Shown: positions 45,190 through 53,138 of the stretch, in pieces
Position numbering within the stretch: position 1 is the first letter of the stretch
How the letters are laid out: each line of letters opens with the position of its first letter
From: Bacillus sp. OxB-1
GTDB taxonomy: Bacteria > Bacillota > Bacilli > Bacillales_A > Planococcaceae
Assembly (NCBI RefSeq): GCF_000829195.1
Contig: NZ_AP013294.1
Coordinates: 1,561,001-1,625,000 of the forward strand
Direction: 5' to 3'
Length of the DNA stretch: 64,000 nucleotides
Notes under the pieces: model-generated
Told to the model about the DNA's origin: nothing
The model's database searches: none
Seen by the model: only the letters and a program-made list of their open reading frames with translations
Made by a program: the position numbers and the translations under genes

Positions 45190-45548
45190 GTTTCAAAGGA
45201 ATCTATAGAATCCAATACTTTGGGGATATTCATCATAGCTAGAGCATGGATGCCGGGTCCGGAGGCTCGCATGATACGAGTTAGTCAACGGTTATCTAAT
45301 TGAACTGCTAAGGGTTTGATATGTTGAATATCTGTTCTCTTTACAGAAATTTAGGCTCTTTCAGGGGATGGTGAATTTAGGTTAACTTCTCAAATAGTCA
45401 AAGTAGTTCTGTGAAAAAAATTGCGATATCCTTAAAAAATTCTTTCACTAATAGAGTTGTATTTTCTAACGAAGTGGTTTAAACTAACCTTAATACAAAC
45501 TAAACTAATAGGAATTATGAATTTACTTCTGATGAAAGGGGAAGACGG
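45190..45548. other. Intergenic leader of the NitT/TauT-type importer
   Basis: About 360 AT-rich bases with no gene I can support. A repeated AAACTAA-like sequence (AAACTAACCTTAATAC and AAACTAAACTAATAGG) lies at about 45480-45512 near the start and may be regulatory. I looked for TPP, SAM and T-box signatures because importers of this class often carry them and found none. Confidence 0.4.
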
Positions 45549-46319
45549 ATGATTACGGTAGCCGGGGTGGATAAAACGTTTCACACGAAGGGGAAGTCGG
45601 CTCATATTTTGGATGATGTCTCTTTTCATGTGAATAAAGGGGAAATTGTCACGCTGCTCGGGAAGAGCGGATGTGGAAAAAGTACGCTTCTCAATATGGT
45701 GGGCGGATTTTTGAAGCCTGATACGGGCTCGGTCCTGTTGGATGGAGCAGAAGTAGTCCGTCCGACGAAACGTTGTGTGATGTTATTTCAACAACGAAAT
45801 CTCCTACCATGGCGATCTGTTTTGAAGAATGTGGAGCTTGGGTTGGAAGGGGAAGCGATTCCGGCCGCTGAGAAGAAAGAGCGAGTCTTGGAAGCACTGA
45901 AATTAGTCGGACTGGATCAGCATCAACACCAATTCCCGCATGAATTGTCCGGAGGAATGCAGCAGCGGGTCGCGATTGCCCGGGCATTTGCCATTCAGCC
46001 GGATGTCATTTTGATGGATGAACCGTTTGCGGCACTGGATACATTCAACCGCTATAATTTGCAAGATGAGTTGATTCGCATCCAAACGCAGAAGAAGACT
46101 ACGATTTTACTAGTGACGCATGATATCGATGAAGCGGTCTATTTATCCGACCGGGTGCTGATCATGAGTTCGCACCCCGGCAAAATTTATAACGAATTGA
46201 CGATCAATCAAGGAAAACCGCGAGATCGTACGCATGGCGATTTCCATTATTACCGTAAAAAAATATTAGAGGAGTTCGAATTGAGCGGGGCACCAACAGT
46301 CCCTGAATATTCGATTTAA
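45549..46319 (+). CDS. NitT/TauT-family ABC transporter ATPase
   Basis: A 256-residue ATPase of the SsuB/TauB/NrtD type with Walker A GKSGCGKS near residue 38, Q-loop FQQRNLLPW, signature LSGGMQQR, Walker B ILMDEPFAALD and H-loop VTHDIDEAVYLSDR. The FQQ...LLPWRSV sequence is characteristic of this import class (sulfonate, taurine, nitrate or pyrimidine-like substrates). ATG behind AAAGGGGAAG. First gene of a three-gene importer operon. Confidence 0.9.
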   Translation: MITVAGVDKTFHTKGKSAHILDDVSFHVNKGEIVTLLGKSGCGKSTLLNMVGGFLKPDTGSVLLDGAEVVRPTKRCVMLFQQRNLLPWRSVLKNVELGLEGEAIPAAEKKERVLEALKLVGLDQHQHQFPHELSGGMQQRVAIARAFAIQPDVILMDEPFAALDTFNRYNLQDELIRIQTQKKTTILLVTHDIDEAVYLSDRVLIMSSHPGKIYNELTINQGKPRDRTHGDFHYYRKKILEEFELSGAPTVPEYSI

Positions 46320-46333
46320 GTGGAGGAAACGAA

Positions 46334-47290
46334 ATGAGAAAACTATCCTTATTGCTGCTAGTCTTGCTATTGGCATTCACAACGGCATGCGGCCAGACGA
46401 AAGAAGAATCGGCCAGCGAAGGCGGGAAGAAGACCTTGAAGATCGGGTATTTGCCAATCACCCACGCGGGCCCGCTTTATATGGAAGCGCATGTTCATGA
46501 CGAACAGTTCGAGGGCCAGGATGTTGAAATGGTCAAATTCGGTTCTTGGCCGGATTTGATGGATGCGCTGAATACGGGGCGGATTGATGGGGCTTCTGTC
46601 CTTGTAGAGCTCGCTATGATGGCTAAAGAACAAGGAATCGATCTAAAAGCGGTTGCACTCGGCCATAAAGACGGAAACGTCCTTGTCACTTCCAATGATA
46701 TTCAGGAAACCGCGGATTTGGAAGGAGCCACCTATGCCATCCCGCATAAATTTTCATCCCATAATATTTTGTTGAATGAAATGCTGAAAAAAGACGGAAT
46801 GACCTATGAAGACGTCAACGTCGTTGAAATGGCACCTGCCGAAATGCCGGCTGCCCTCTCGGAAAATCGGATTGCGGGCTATGTCGTAGCCGAGCCGTTC
46901 GGAGCGCAGGCTGTCGTGCTGGACAAAGGGAAAGTCCATTACCATTCTGAGGAGATTTGGCCAGAGTCGTACTGCTGTGTACTTGTCTTACGCAATGACA
47001 CAATCCAAAAGGATGGAGAGACAGTCCAAGCGTTTGTAGATCAATACGTTAAAGGCGGAGAGCTGGCGAATCAAAAAGACGATGCGGTCTATGAATCATT
47101 CGGAGAGTTCATGAAAGTGGATAAAGAAGTCCTTGAATTATCTCTCGAATGGATCTCCTATGATGACCTGCGGATTGAAGAAAGCGAATATGACAAATTG
47201 TCCGGATTCATGGTGGAAATGGGCTTGACGGAAAATCCGCCGGCATATGAAGAGTTCGTGGACAATACATTTATCGATAAAGTGAAGTGA
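46334..47290 (+). CDS. NitT/TauT-type substrate-binding lipoprotein
   Basis: A 318-residue lipoprotein (Cys19 in FTTACGQ) of the NMT1/SsuA/NrtA-like class. KIGYLPITHAGPLYMEAH, DLMDALNTGRIDGASV and AGYVVAEPFGAQAV match the fold in which substrates bind between two lobes. It starts 14 bases after the ATPase gene with GTGGAGG. Substrate could be a sulfonate, a thiamine precursor or another small anion; the neighbouring flavoprotein genes lean toward an organosulfur or aromatic compound (weak inference). Confidence 0.88.
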   Translation: MRKLSLLLLVLLLAFTTACGQTKEESASEGGKKTLKIGYLPITHAGPLYMEAHVHDEQFEGQDVEMVKFGSWPDLMDALNTGRIDGASVLVELAMMAKEQGIDLKAVALGHKDGNVLVTSNDIQETADLEGATYAIPHKFSSHNILLNEMLKKDGMTYEDVNVVEMAPAEMPAALSENRIAGYVVAEPFGAQAVVLDKGKVHYHSEEIWPESYCCVLVLRNDTIQKDGETVQAFVDQYVKGGELANQKDDAVYESFGEFMKVDKEVLELSLEWISYDDLRIEESEYDKLSGFMVEMGLTENPPAYEEFVDNTFIDKVK

Positions 47291-48063
47291 ACGCAATGGG
47301 TTGGTTGAGGAAGACGTCAAATTTCATCATCGGCATGGTCTTGCTTGTCATCGTGTGGCAGGGGATCATCTGGATTGGGGGATATGAGGAGGCGCTGTTT
47401 CCGTCTCCTCTCACTGTCGCACACGCAATATCGACATTATTCGTGGACGGCACATTGTTCGAACATTTGCGGGTCAGTCTAGGACGGTTTGCGGCGGGGT
47501 ATTTGCTCGCCATCGTCCCCGCCATCCTGCTTGGTATGCTCCTCGGGAGGATGCCGCGGGCTTGGCAGATTGTTGATCCAGTCGTTCAAGTGTTGCGCCC
47601 GGTGTCCCCGGTCGCTTGGTCGCCCTTCATCGTTCTGTGGTTTGGAATCGGGAATATGCCAGCTATTGCGATCATTTTCATCGCCGCCTTTTTCCCAGTT
47701 CTGTTGACGACGGTGTCGGGCGTCCGGAAAATCGATCAGGATTATTTGAAAATCGCCGAAAATATGGAGATTCGCAAATGGCCGCTCATGTATAAAATCA
47801 TTTTCCCGGCCGCATTTCCTTCCATTATGAATGGCTTGCACTTGGCGCTCGGGACGGCTTGGGTGTTCCTCGTTGCCGGAGAAATGGTCGGAGCTCAATC
47901 AGGACTTGGGTTTTTGATTATCGATGCCCGGAATACATTGAAGCTCGACCATGTATTGGCGGGAATTGTCATCATCGGGTTAAGCGGTTTTGTACTGGAT
48001 CGGTTCATCACGTTTTTGGAGCATTGGGTCGGCCGCCATTTCGGCACGCCGCCGGCAACGTAA
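47287..48063 (+). CDS. NitT/TauT-type ABC transporter permease
   Basis: A 258-residue permease with about six helices and the BPD_transp_1 fold. The KIAENMEIRKWPLMYKIIFPAAFP segment, displayed here in two parts (ENMEIRKWPLMYKI and FPAAFPSIMNGL), is the SsuC/TauC-type coupling loop, and GTAWVFLVAGEMVGAQSGLG follows. It starts at GTG overlapping the binding-protein stop (GTGA); ATG 47296 is an alternative. A terminator for the opposite strand lies beyond its stop. Confidence 0.9.
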   Translation: MNAMGWLRKTSNFIIGMVLLVIVWQGIIWIGGYEEALFPSPLTVAHAISTLFVDGTLFEHLRVSLGRFAAGYLLAIVPAILLGMLLGRMPRAWQIVDPVVQVLRPVSPVAWSPFIVLWFGIGNMPAIAIIFIAAFFPVLLTTVSGVRKIDQDYLKIAENMEIRKWPLMYKIIFPAAFPSIMNGLHLALGTAWVFLVAGEMVGAQSGLGFLIIDARNTLKLDHVLAGIVIIGLSGFVLDRFITFLEHWVGRHFGTPPAT

Positions 48064-48091
48064 AAAGACCGCCGATTGCTGGCGGTCTCCC
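48062..48091 (-). terminator. Terminator of the HxlR gene
   Basis: AGACCGCC/GGCGGTCT stem with a seven-base loop; on the minus strand it is followed by TTTTT. It separates convergent genes. Confidence 0.8.
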
Positions 48092-48093
48092 TA

Positions 48094-48540
48094 TCAAGAT
48101 TCTTGCAGCAACGGGTCTTCGATGCTGATGGCGCGCAGGTCGTCCACGCGCTCCCCGGTCCGTTTGGAGTAATAGCCGATTTCGACTTCGTCTCCCGTCC
48201 CGGAATGGATGAGTTTCTTATAACAAGTTTCCAAATGGTCGCGTCCCCATAGAAGCAGAGCGTTAAAGACATGTTCAAGCGCTTCTCCGCTAGTCGTCAG
48301 CGTATAGTGATAACGTGGCGGATGGGTCGAATAAAGTTCGGATTGCACAAGGCCTTCCGCTTCCAGCATTTTGAGCCGCTCGGACAGCATGTTGGCGGAC
48401 AGTCCGTTCAAGGCCTGTTTGATTTCATTGAATGTCGTTCGACCGACTAGGATTTCATGGACAATCAACAGCGTCCAGCGATCCCCGATGATATTGAGCG
48501 ATTGAGCAATGTTGCAAGGTAGATTGTATCGTGGCTTCAT
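48094..48540 (-). CDS. HxlR-family transcriptional regulator
   Basis: A 148-residue winged-helix protein. The HxlR pattern is clear: a Cys near the start (LPCNIAQSLNIIGDRWTLLI), FNEIKQALNGLSANMLSERL and YTLTTSGEAL. Members often sense reactive carbonyls or oxidants through that Cys. Divergent from the DUF4242 gene, whose promoter region it likely controls together with its own. Confidence 0.9.
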   Translation of the reverse strand: MKPRYNLPCNIAQSLNIIGDRWTLLIVHEILVGRTTFNEIKQALNGLSANMLSERLKMLEAEGLVQSELYSTHPPRYHYTLTTSGEALEHVFNALLLWGRDHLETCYKKLIHSGTGDEVEIGYYSKRTGERVDDLRAISIEDPLLQES

Positions 48541-48569
48541 TCTAATTTCGTCCTTTCGGTATTTGTGGG

Positions 48570-48598
48570 TTGCTTTTATTAACCTACTATATTAATAT
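48570..48598 (+). promoter_or_regulatory. Promoter of the DUF4242/flavoprotein genes
   Basis: TTGCTT, 17-bp spacer, TAATAT, then an AT-rich stretch with interrupted dyads (ACTATATTAATATGATTAGTAT) suited to HxlR-type dimer binding, in the 105-bp gap between divergent genes. Confidence 0.5.
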
Positions 48599-48645
48599 GA
48601 TTAGTATAACATACAATAACAATAGGAAAAGAGAGGTTTTTACAA

Positions 48646-49182
48646 ATGGGCTTATTTTTAATCGAATCGTCTTTAAAAGGGATTGTGGACTCGAAAGCGG
48701 CTTTGGATCAAAAAGCGGCACAATTGCAAGAAAATCTTGGTGCTCAACAATCAGCGCTGATTGAAATTCAAGTGTCTAAAGATTTCTCCCGTTCGTTCTT
48801 CATTGTTGAGTCGGCTGACCAAGAAACGGCTACAAGCGTCGTGAAGGAAGCAGGGATTCCGGTTGAACTGGTCAAAGATGTCCGTCTAGTCGGAGATGAC
48901 TTGGAAAACGTGAAGCAAAACAAAGATCTCGTCAATTATTTGGTCGAATGGAACTTGCCGGAAGACTTGACAATGGATCAATACTTGGCGCGGAAAAAGA
49001 AAAATTCCGTCCACTACGAAGAAGTGCCGGAAGTATCATTTGCTAGAACGTACGTCTGTGAGGATATGTCGAAATGTCTATGCTTCTATGATGCGCCGGA
49101 CGAAGCGGCTGTCAAACGTGCACGGGAAGCAGTCCAAACGCCGATCGACTCCATAACGGAAATCTTGACAGAAAACGAGTAA
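48646..49182 (+). CDS. DUF4242-type protein
   Basis: A 178-residue soluble protein. Its second half (VSFARTYVCEDMSKCLCFYDAPDE and the following helix) resembles the DUF4242/SCO4226-like ferredoxin fold, and the first half may be a diverged copy of the same fold (SALIEIQVSKDFSRSFFIVESAD). The Cys pair in CEDMSKCLC may bind a metal. AGAGAGG ribosome site. Probably controlled by the divergent HxlR gene and followed by a flavoprotein gene. Confidence 0.6.
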   Translation: MGLFLIESSLKGIVDSKAALDQKAAQLQENLGAQQSALIEIQVSKDFSRSFFIVESADQETATSVVKEAGIPVELVKDVRLVGDDLENVKQNKDLVNYLVEWNLPEDLTMDQYLARKKKNSVHYEEVPEVSFARTYVCEDMSKCLCFYDAPDEAAVKRAREAVQTPIDSITEILTENE

Positions 49183-49212
49183 CGAGTTAGGAAATAAAGC
49201 GGAGGTGGCACC

Positions 49213-50268
49213 ATGCCCATGGTAATGGAAAAACAGGAAGTGCTTGCTGAATTGATTGCGCAGGAACTGAAGCCATATGTGAAAAAGATTGATCAAGATG
49301 CTTTTTACGCGGAGAGCTTTCTTCGCAAGCTGGGCGAATCGGGTCTGTTGTCATCTGGGGGCCGTCCCCAAGCGGAAGTGCTTGCGGACGGATTGTTCTT
49401 TGTCGGCGAGACTGCCAAAACATGCATGACGACTGCATTCTGCCTGTGGTGCCACCTCGCTGCTTTAACGTATGTCCGGACGACAAAAAATGAAAAGTTG
49501 AAAGCCGATCTGTTGACGAGTCTGGAAGATGGAACTTTGCTCGGGGCCACCGGGTTGTCGAATCCGATGAAACACTACGCAGGATTGGAATCCCTTCATT
49601 TGACCGCGAAACGCACGGATGGCGGCTATTTGGTATCCGGCGTTCTTCCTTCCGTTTCCAATCTCGGGAAAGACCATTATTTCGGAGCAATCGCCGGGCT
49701 GAATGAAACCGGGCAGATCATGATATTCGTCTCCTGCAATTCTCCCGGATTGAAGTTCAAGGAAAAAACGGATTACTTGGGGTTGAACGGCAGTGCGACA
49801 TATAGCTGTACATTCAAAGAGGTGTTCATCTCGGACGATCGGGTGTTATCGGAAGATGCCAATGCGTTTGTGGCGGAAGTTCGCCCGACGTTCATCGCCT
49901 ACCAAATTCCACTTGGATTCGGCGTGACAAATGCGTCTGTCCATTCGATCGAGAAAATGGCCAATCGGCAAAACGGCTGCAATCAGTATTTGCGTGTCCA
50001 ATCACCGGAATTGCAATTGAGGGAGGAGGCATTGCGCCAGAAACTGCTTTCCCTCATTTTGGAGGAATCCCTCAATTGGAAGGAAATTGCTAAAGTTCGT
50101 CTTGCCGCGGCCTATTTGACGTTGGAAGCAGTGCAGGCTGCCATGCTTCACAACGGAAGTGCCGCTTATCTCCAAGCGAGTGCCCCAGCGAGACGATTAC
50201 GTGAAGCCTACTTCTTTGCAAATTTAACACCGACTATTAAGCATTTGGAAAAGGTCCTTAGTTTATAA
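49213..50268 (+). CDS. Acyl-CoA dehydrogenase-like flavoprotein
   Basis: A 351-residue protein with the acyl-CoA dehydrogenase architecture: an N-terminal helical domain (RKLGESGLLSSGG), a beta domain (LLGATGLSNPMKHYAG, then GGYLVSGVLPSVSNLG) and a C-terminal helical domain. The set of features resembles the SfnB/DszC/monooxygenase branch rather than true dehydrogenases, and no clear catalytic Glu is evident. GCGGAGGTGG before the ATG. Beside a NitT/TauT importer and an HxlR regulator this could belong to desulfonation or aromatic oxidation (inference). Confidence 0.75.
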   Translation: MPMVMEKQEVLAELIAQELKPYVKKIDQDAFYAESFLRKLGESGLLSSGGRPQAEVLADGLFFVGETAKTCMTTAFCLWCHLAALTYVRTTKNEKLKADLLTSLEDGTLLGATGLSNPMKHYAGLESLHLTAKRTDGGYLVSGVLPSVSNLGKDHYFGAIAGLNETGQIMIFVSCNSPGLKFKEKTDYLGLNGSATYSCTFKEVFISDDRVLSEDANAFVAEVRPTFIAYQIPLGFGVTNASVHSIEKMANRQNGCNQYLRVQSPELQLREEALRQKLLSLILEESLNWKEIAKVRLAAAYLTLEAVQAAMLHNGSAAYLQASAPARRLREAYFFANLTPTIKHLEKVLSL

Positions 50269-50303
50269 GGAATAGATTTCCTTATTTTCCTCATACGATA
50301 GCA

Positions 50304-50337
50304 CCAGCCCTTCCTCGTCCGAAGGGCTGGTTTTTTT
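50304..50337 (+). terminator. Terminator after the acyl-CoA dehydrogenase-like gene
   Basis: CCAGCCCTTC/GAAGGGCTGG stem with a seven-base loop followed by seven T residues. Confidence 0.88.
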
Positions 50338-50383
50338 GTTTTGAAACTCTGTCAAGAATGGATGGGCAGCCGAGGGAGCTGCT

Positions 50384-50875
50384 TGTTTCTTCTCCGTTCA
50401 CTTCGGGTATTTTTCAACGAGGAGTGAGTGGGATGGATTTTCATACGGGTTCTTTATATTGGCGGACAACAGTTGAGGAGGGATTGCCTCCTTTCCGTCA
50501 ACCTGTACCAGCCGCATATTATGATATAGCCATAGTCGGAGGCGGGATATCCGGGGCGCTTTGTGCATACATACTTTCCCAAGAGGATTTACAAGTCGCC
50601 CTAATCGAAGAAAAGGAGATCGGGCACGGCAGCACATCGGCTAACACGGGACTTCTGCAATATTCGAATGACATTATGCTGCACGAATTGATGGAGCAGA
50701 TCGGGAACGACCCGGCTGTCCGTTTTTATAAAGCGTGTGAGGCTGCAATTGGGCAATTGGAAAAAGTGACGGCAAGCTTGCCATTGGATGCTCAATTCCG
50801 AAGGCGGAGCAGTCTTTACTATGCCAGTACGGAGGATGATGTCCCTCGCCTGCGGAAAGAATGGCAAGCATTGCG
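50384..50875 (+). repeat. 492-bp direct repeat, copy 1
   Basis: Appears identical to 51001-51492 as read (offset 617 bp), with a unique 125-bp spacer between them. It covers the ribosome site and first 148 or so codons of the FAD oxidoreductase gene. Confidence 0.9.
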
Positions 50876-50915
50876 TACCTACGACTTCCCCGTTCTATCA
50901 GGGGGAAGCGGGTGA
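50433..50915 (+). pseudogene. Truncated copy of the FAD-dependent oxidoreductase gene
   Basis: Starts like the intact gene at 51050, with the same GAGGAGTG ribosome site, and encodes the same N-terminal part including the FAD-binding IAIVGGGISGALCAYIL motif. It leaves the repeat at 50875, runs 13 codons into unrelated sequence and stops at 50915 after about 160 residues. It lacks the substrate-binding and C-terminal parts, so it is not expected to be active. Produced by the 617-bp tandem duplication. Confidence 0.8.
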
Positions 50916-51000
50916 AACAAAAACAAGAGTGGGGAAGCCGAAAGGCATCCATTTCCTATAGGAGTCCAACAGACGGCTCCAGCTGTCCGGATCAACTGGA

Positions 51001-51492
51001 TGTTTCTTCTCCGTTCACTTCGGGTATTTTTCAACGAGGAGTGAGTGGGATGGATTTTCATACGGGTTCTTTATATTGGCGGACAACAGTTGAGGAGGGA
51101 TTGCCTCCTTTCCGTCAACCTGTACCAGCCGCATATTATGATATAGCCATAGTCGGAGGCGGGATATCCGGGGCGCTTTGTGCATACATACTTTCCCAAG
51201 AGGATTTACAAGTCGCCCTAATCGAAGAAAAGGAGATCGGGCACGGCAGCACATCGGCTAACACGGGACTTCTGCAATATTCGAATGACATTATGCTGCA
51301 CGAATTGATGGAGCAGATCGGGAACGACCCGGCTGTCCGTTTTTATAAAGCGTGTGAGGCTGCAATTGGGCAATTGGAAAAAGTGACGGCAAGCTTGCCA
51401 TTGGATGCTCAATTCCGAAGGCGGAGCAGTCTTTACTATGCCAGTACGGAGGATGATGTCCCTCGCCTGCGGAAAGAATGGCAAGCATTGCG
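51001..51492 (+). repeat. 492-bp direct repeat, copy 2
   Basis: Second copy of 50384-50875. It forms the 5' end of the intact oxidoreductase gene. Confidence 0.9.
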
Positions 51493-52252
51493 GCAGTATG
51501 GGTTTTCTGCGGAGTATTGGACACCGGAAGAGGTGGAATCAGCCTTTCCTTTTTCGAAGGCGGGAGCGATCATCACACACGGGGATGCCGAGGTGAATCC
51601 ATTGCGGCTCTGTCGGGGGGCGGTTCGTTTTGCGGAGAAGCAGGGAGTACATATTTATGAAAACACTAGAGTCTTAGAGATTCATTCGACGAAGGAGGAA
51701 GTGAGGTTGGAGACAACGAACGGAGAGATTCGTGCGGGAAAAGTTGTTTTCACGACTGGCTATACTACCTCCCCCTGTTTAGACCATGGAAAGGAAAAAT
51801 TGAACCGCACATTTGCGATGGCTACGAAACCGATGGAAGACGTGTCGACATGGAAAGAACGAATGATGATTTGGGAGACGGAACGGCCTTACCTCTATGC
51901 GCGTCTGACAGAAGATGACCGAATCATCATCGGAGGTTTGGACGAAGAAATATCAAGTCTGCTACATAATCGATCGGTCCTTCATTCCAAGGGGGAGCAA
52001 CTAATGAGGAAGCTGGAGGACCTATTCCCGGAGATGCCGATAGAAATCGATCATATATGGGCAGCCATGTTTGGGGAGTCGACGGATAACCTGCCTATGA
52101 TAGGCAGGCATCCGAAATTTCCCCGTTTGCTGTACTTGATCGGCCTAGGTGGGAACGGCACGGTGTACAGCATGCTCGGTGCAAAGCTCATTCGGGATTT
52201 GTTGGCAGGCATTCCGAATGATTTGACGGATATTGTCCGTTTGGATCGCTGA
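51050..52252 (+). CDS. FAD-dependent oxidoreductase (DAO family)
   Basis: A 400-residue D-amino-acid-oxidase-like (DAO, glycine-oxidase-type) flavoenzyme. The Rossmann motif DIAIVGGGISGALC is near residue 30, STSANTGLLQYS follows, and a C-terminal GGNGTVYSMLGA block closes the FAD site. It likely oxidises an amine or amino acid. I choose ATG 51050, behind GAGGAGTG, over the longer frame from 50861, which starts inside the duplicated segment. A promoterless-looking partial copy lies directly upstream. Confidence 0.88.
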   Translation: MDFHTGSLYWRTTVEEGLPPFRQPVPAAYYDIAIVGGGISGALCAYILSQEDLQVALIEEKEIGHGSTSANTGLLQYSNDIMLHELMEQIGNDPAVRFYKACEAAIGQLEKVTASLPLDAQFRRRSSLYYASTEDDVPRLRKEWQALRQYGFSAEYWTPEEVESAFPFSKAGAIITHGDAEVNPLRLCRGAVRFAEKQGVHIYENTRVLEIHSTKEEVRLETTNGEIRAGKVVFTTGYTTSPCLDHGKEKLNRTFAMATKPMEDVSTWKERMMIWETERPYLYARLTEDDRIIIGGLDEEISSLLHNRSVLHSKGEQLMRKLEDLFPEMPIEIDHIWAAMFGESTDNLPMIGRHPKFPRLLYLIGLGGNGTVYSMLGAKLIRDLLAGIPNDLTDIVRLDR

Positions 52253-52256
52253 ATTG

Positions 52257-52709
52257 TCAAATTTCGTTTTCTTCCAGATGAATCGTGAATAAATAATTTT
52301 CAAGTGCGTTTCGGATTTCTTTGATCGTTGCTTTGGCAGCCAGGTTGAAGCGATCGAATTTGAAGGCAATCGATTCCGCCTCCGGATCGGTTGGAGGACC
52401 CGAATTCGTGTCTTTTCGAAACGCTTCAATCGTTTCCAGCTCTTGCTTCAGCTCTCCCGGTAGGTTGGCGCGTTTGAAACGCCAACTGACCAGGGAGGGC
52501 TCTTTTTTGTCGTAGTCATTGCTGCCCTCGTATTGGATTGCACCGAAATACGGTTCACCTTGCCGGAATGCCGTTTCGCTACTGTAAAATTGCAATGTTT
52601 CCTTTGTATCACCTTGATGCAAATAAGCCCCGGCGACTTCCACGGACAGTTGGATATGACGGAAAATTGGTGTGATTTGAAATGAATACGATTCGATAGG
52701 GAAATTCAA
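52257..52709 (-). CDS. Hypothetical protein, 150 residues
   Basis: A soluble, acidic protein with a beta-rich first half (YSFQITPIFRHIQLSVEVAG) and a helical second half ending KATIKEIRNALENYLF. It starts at TTG with AAGGAGGAAA upstream, a strong site. No signal peptide or membrane segment. Family not recognised. Convergent with the FAD oxidoreductase gene, four bases apart, with no terminator visible between them. Confidence 0.6.
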   Translation of the reverse strand: MNFPIESYSFQITPIFRHIQLSVEVAGAYLHQGDTKETLQFYSSETAFRQGEPYFGAIQYEGSNDYDKKEPSLVSWRFKRANLPGELKQELETIEAFRKDTNSGPPTDPEAESIAFKFDRFNLAAKATIKEIRNALENYLFTIHLEENEI

Positions 52710-53138
52710 TGGATTTCCTCCTTCTTAAAGTGGTCAATACTCTTCTTATTATTTTCCCCTTACGAGAATTAAAAAACCACCTGTTATTTTGCATACTTTT
52801 CAGAGCTGGAATTAATTTTATTGAAATAATGAAAAACCTCTTTTAATTAAATGAAAAAGTTACCGCATACTTCGCTAAAATAGGACAAAGACTGCAAAAA
52901 ATCTTTTCTCTTTGTTGGTAATAAACAGTTTATTTTAGGTTGTTGCAAGGGAGTTCTTCTATCGGACCCTTGAAGAAGTACGCCTAACTCACATCTTAGA
53001 AAGAAAAAATGATTTACTGGAAAACATTATTAGCATAATAATAATTTAAATGGAAATCTAGTTGACTTGCAACTTTTCTCATGGTAAAAATGGATTAAAT
53101 CAAATTTTTCTGAAATTTAATTCAGAGGAGGTAATGTG
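52710..53138. other. AT-rich intergenic region upstream of the secreted protein
   Basis: About 430 bases without a supportable gene. It holds a candidate promoter TTGACT (53062-53067), 17-bp spacer, TAAAAA (53085-53090), some 50 bases before the start at 53139. Nothing else stands out. Confidence 0.45.

Noticed and set aside
45190..45548. Riboswitch (TPP, SAM or T-box) in the importer leader
   Set aside because: None of the conserved motifs could be found, and no clear terminator/antiterminator pair is present.
50861..51049. Extended start for the FAD oxidoreductase at 50861
   Set aside because: It would begin inside the first duplicated copy and spacer. ATG 51050 has the ribosome site and matches the start of the duplicated copy.
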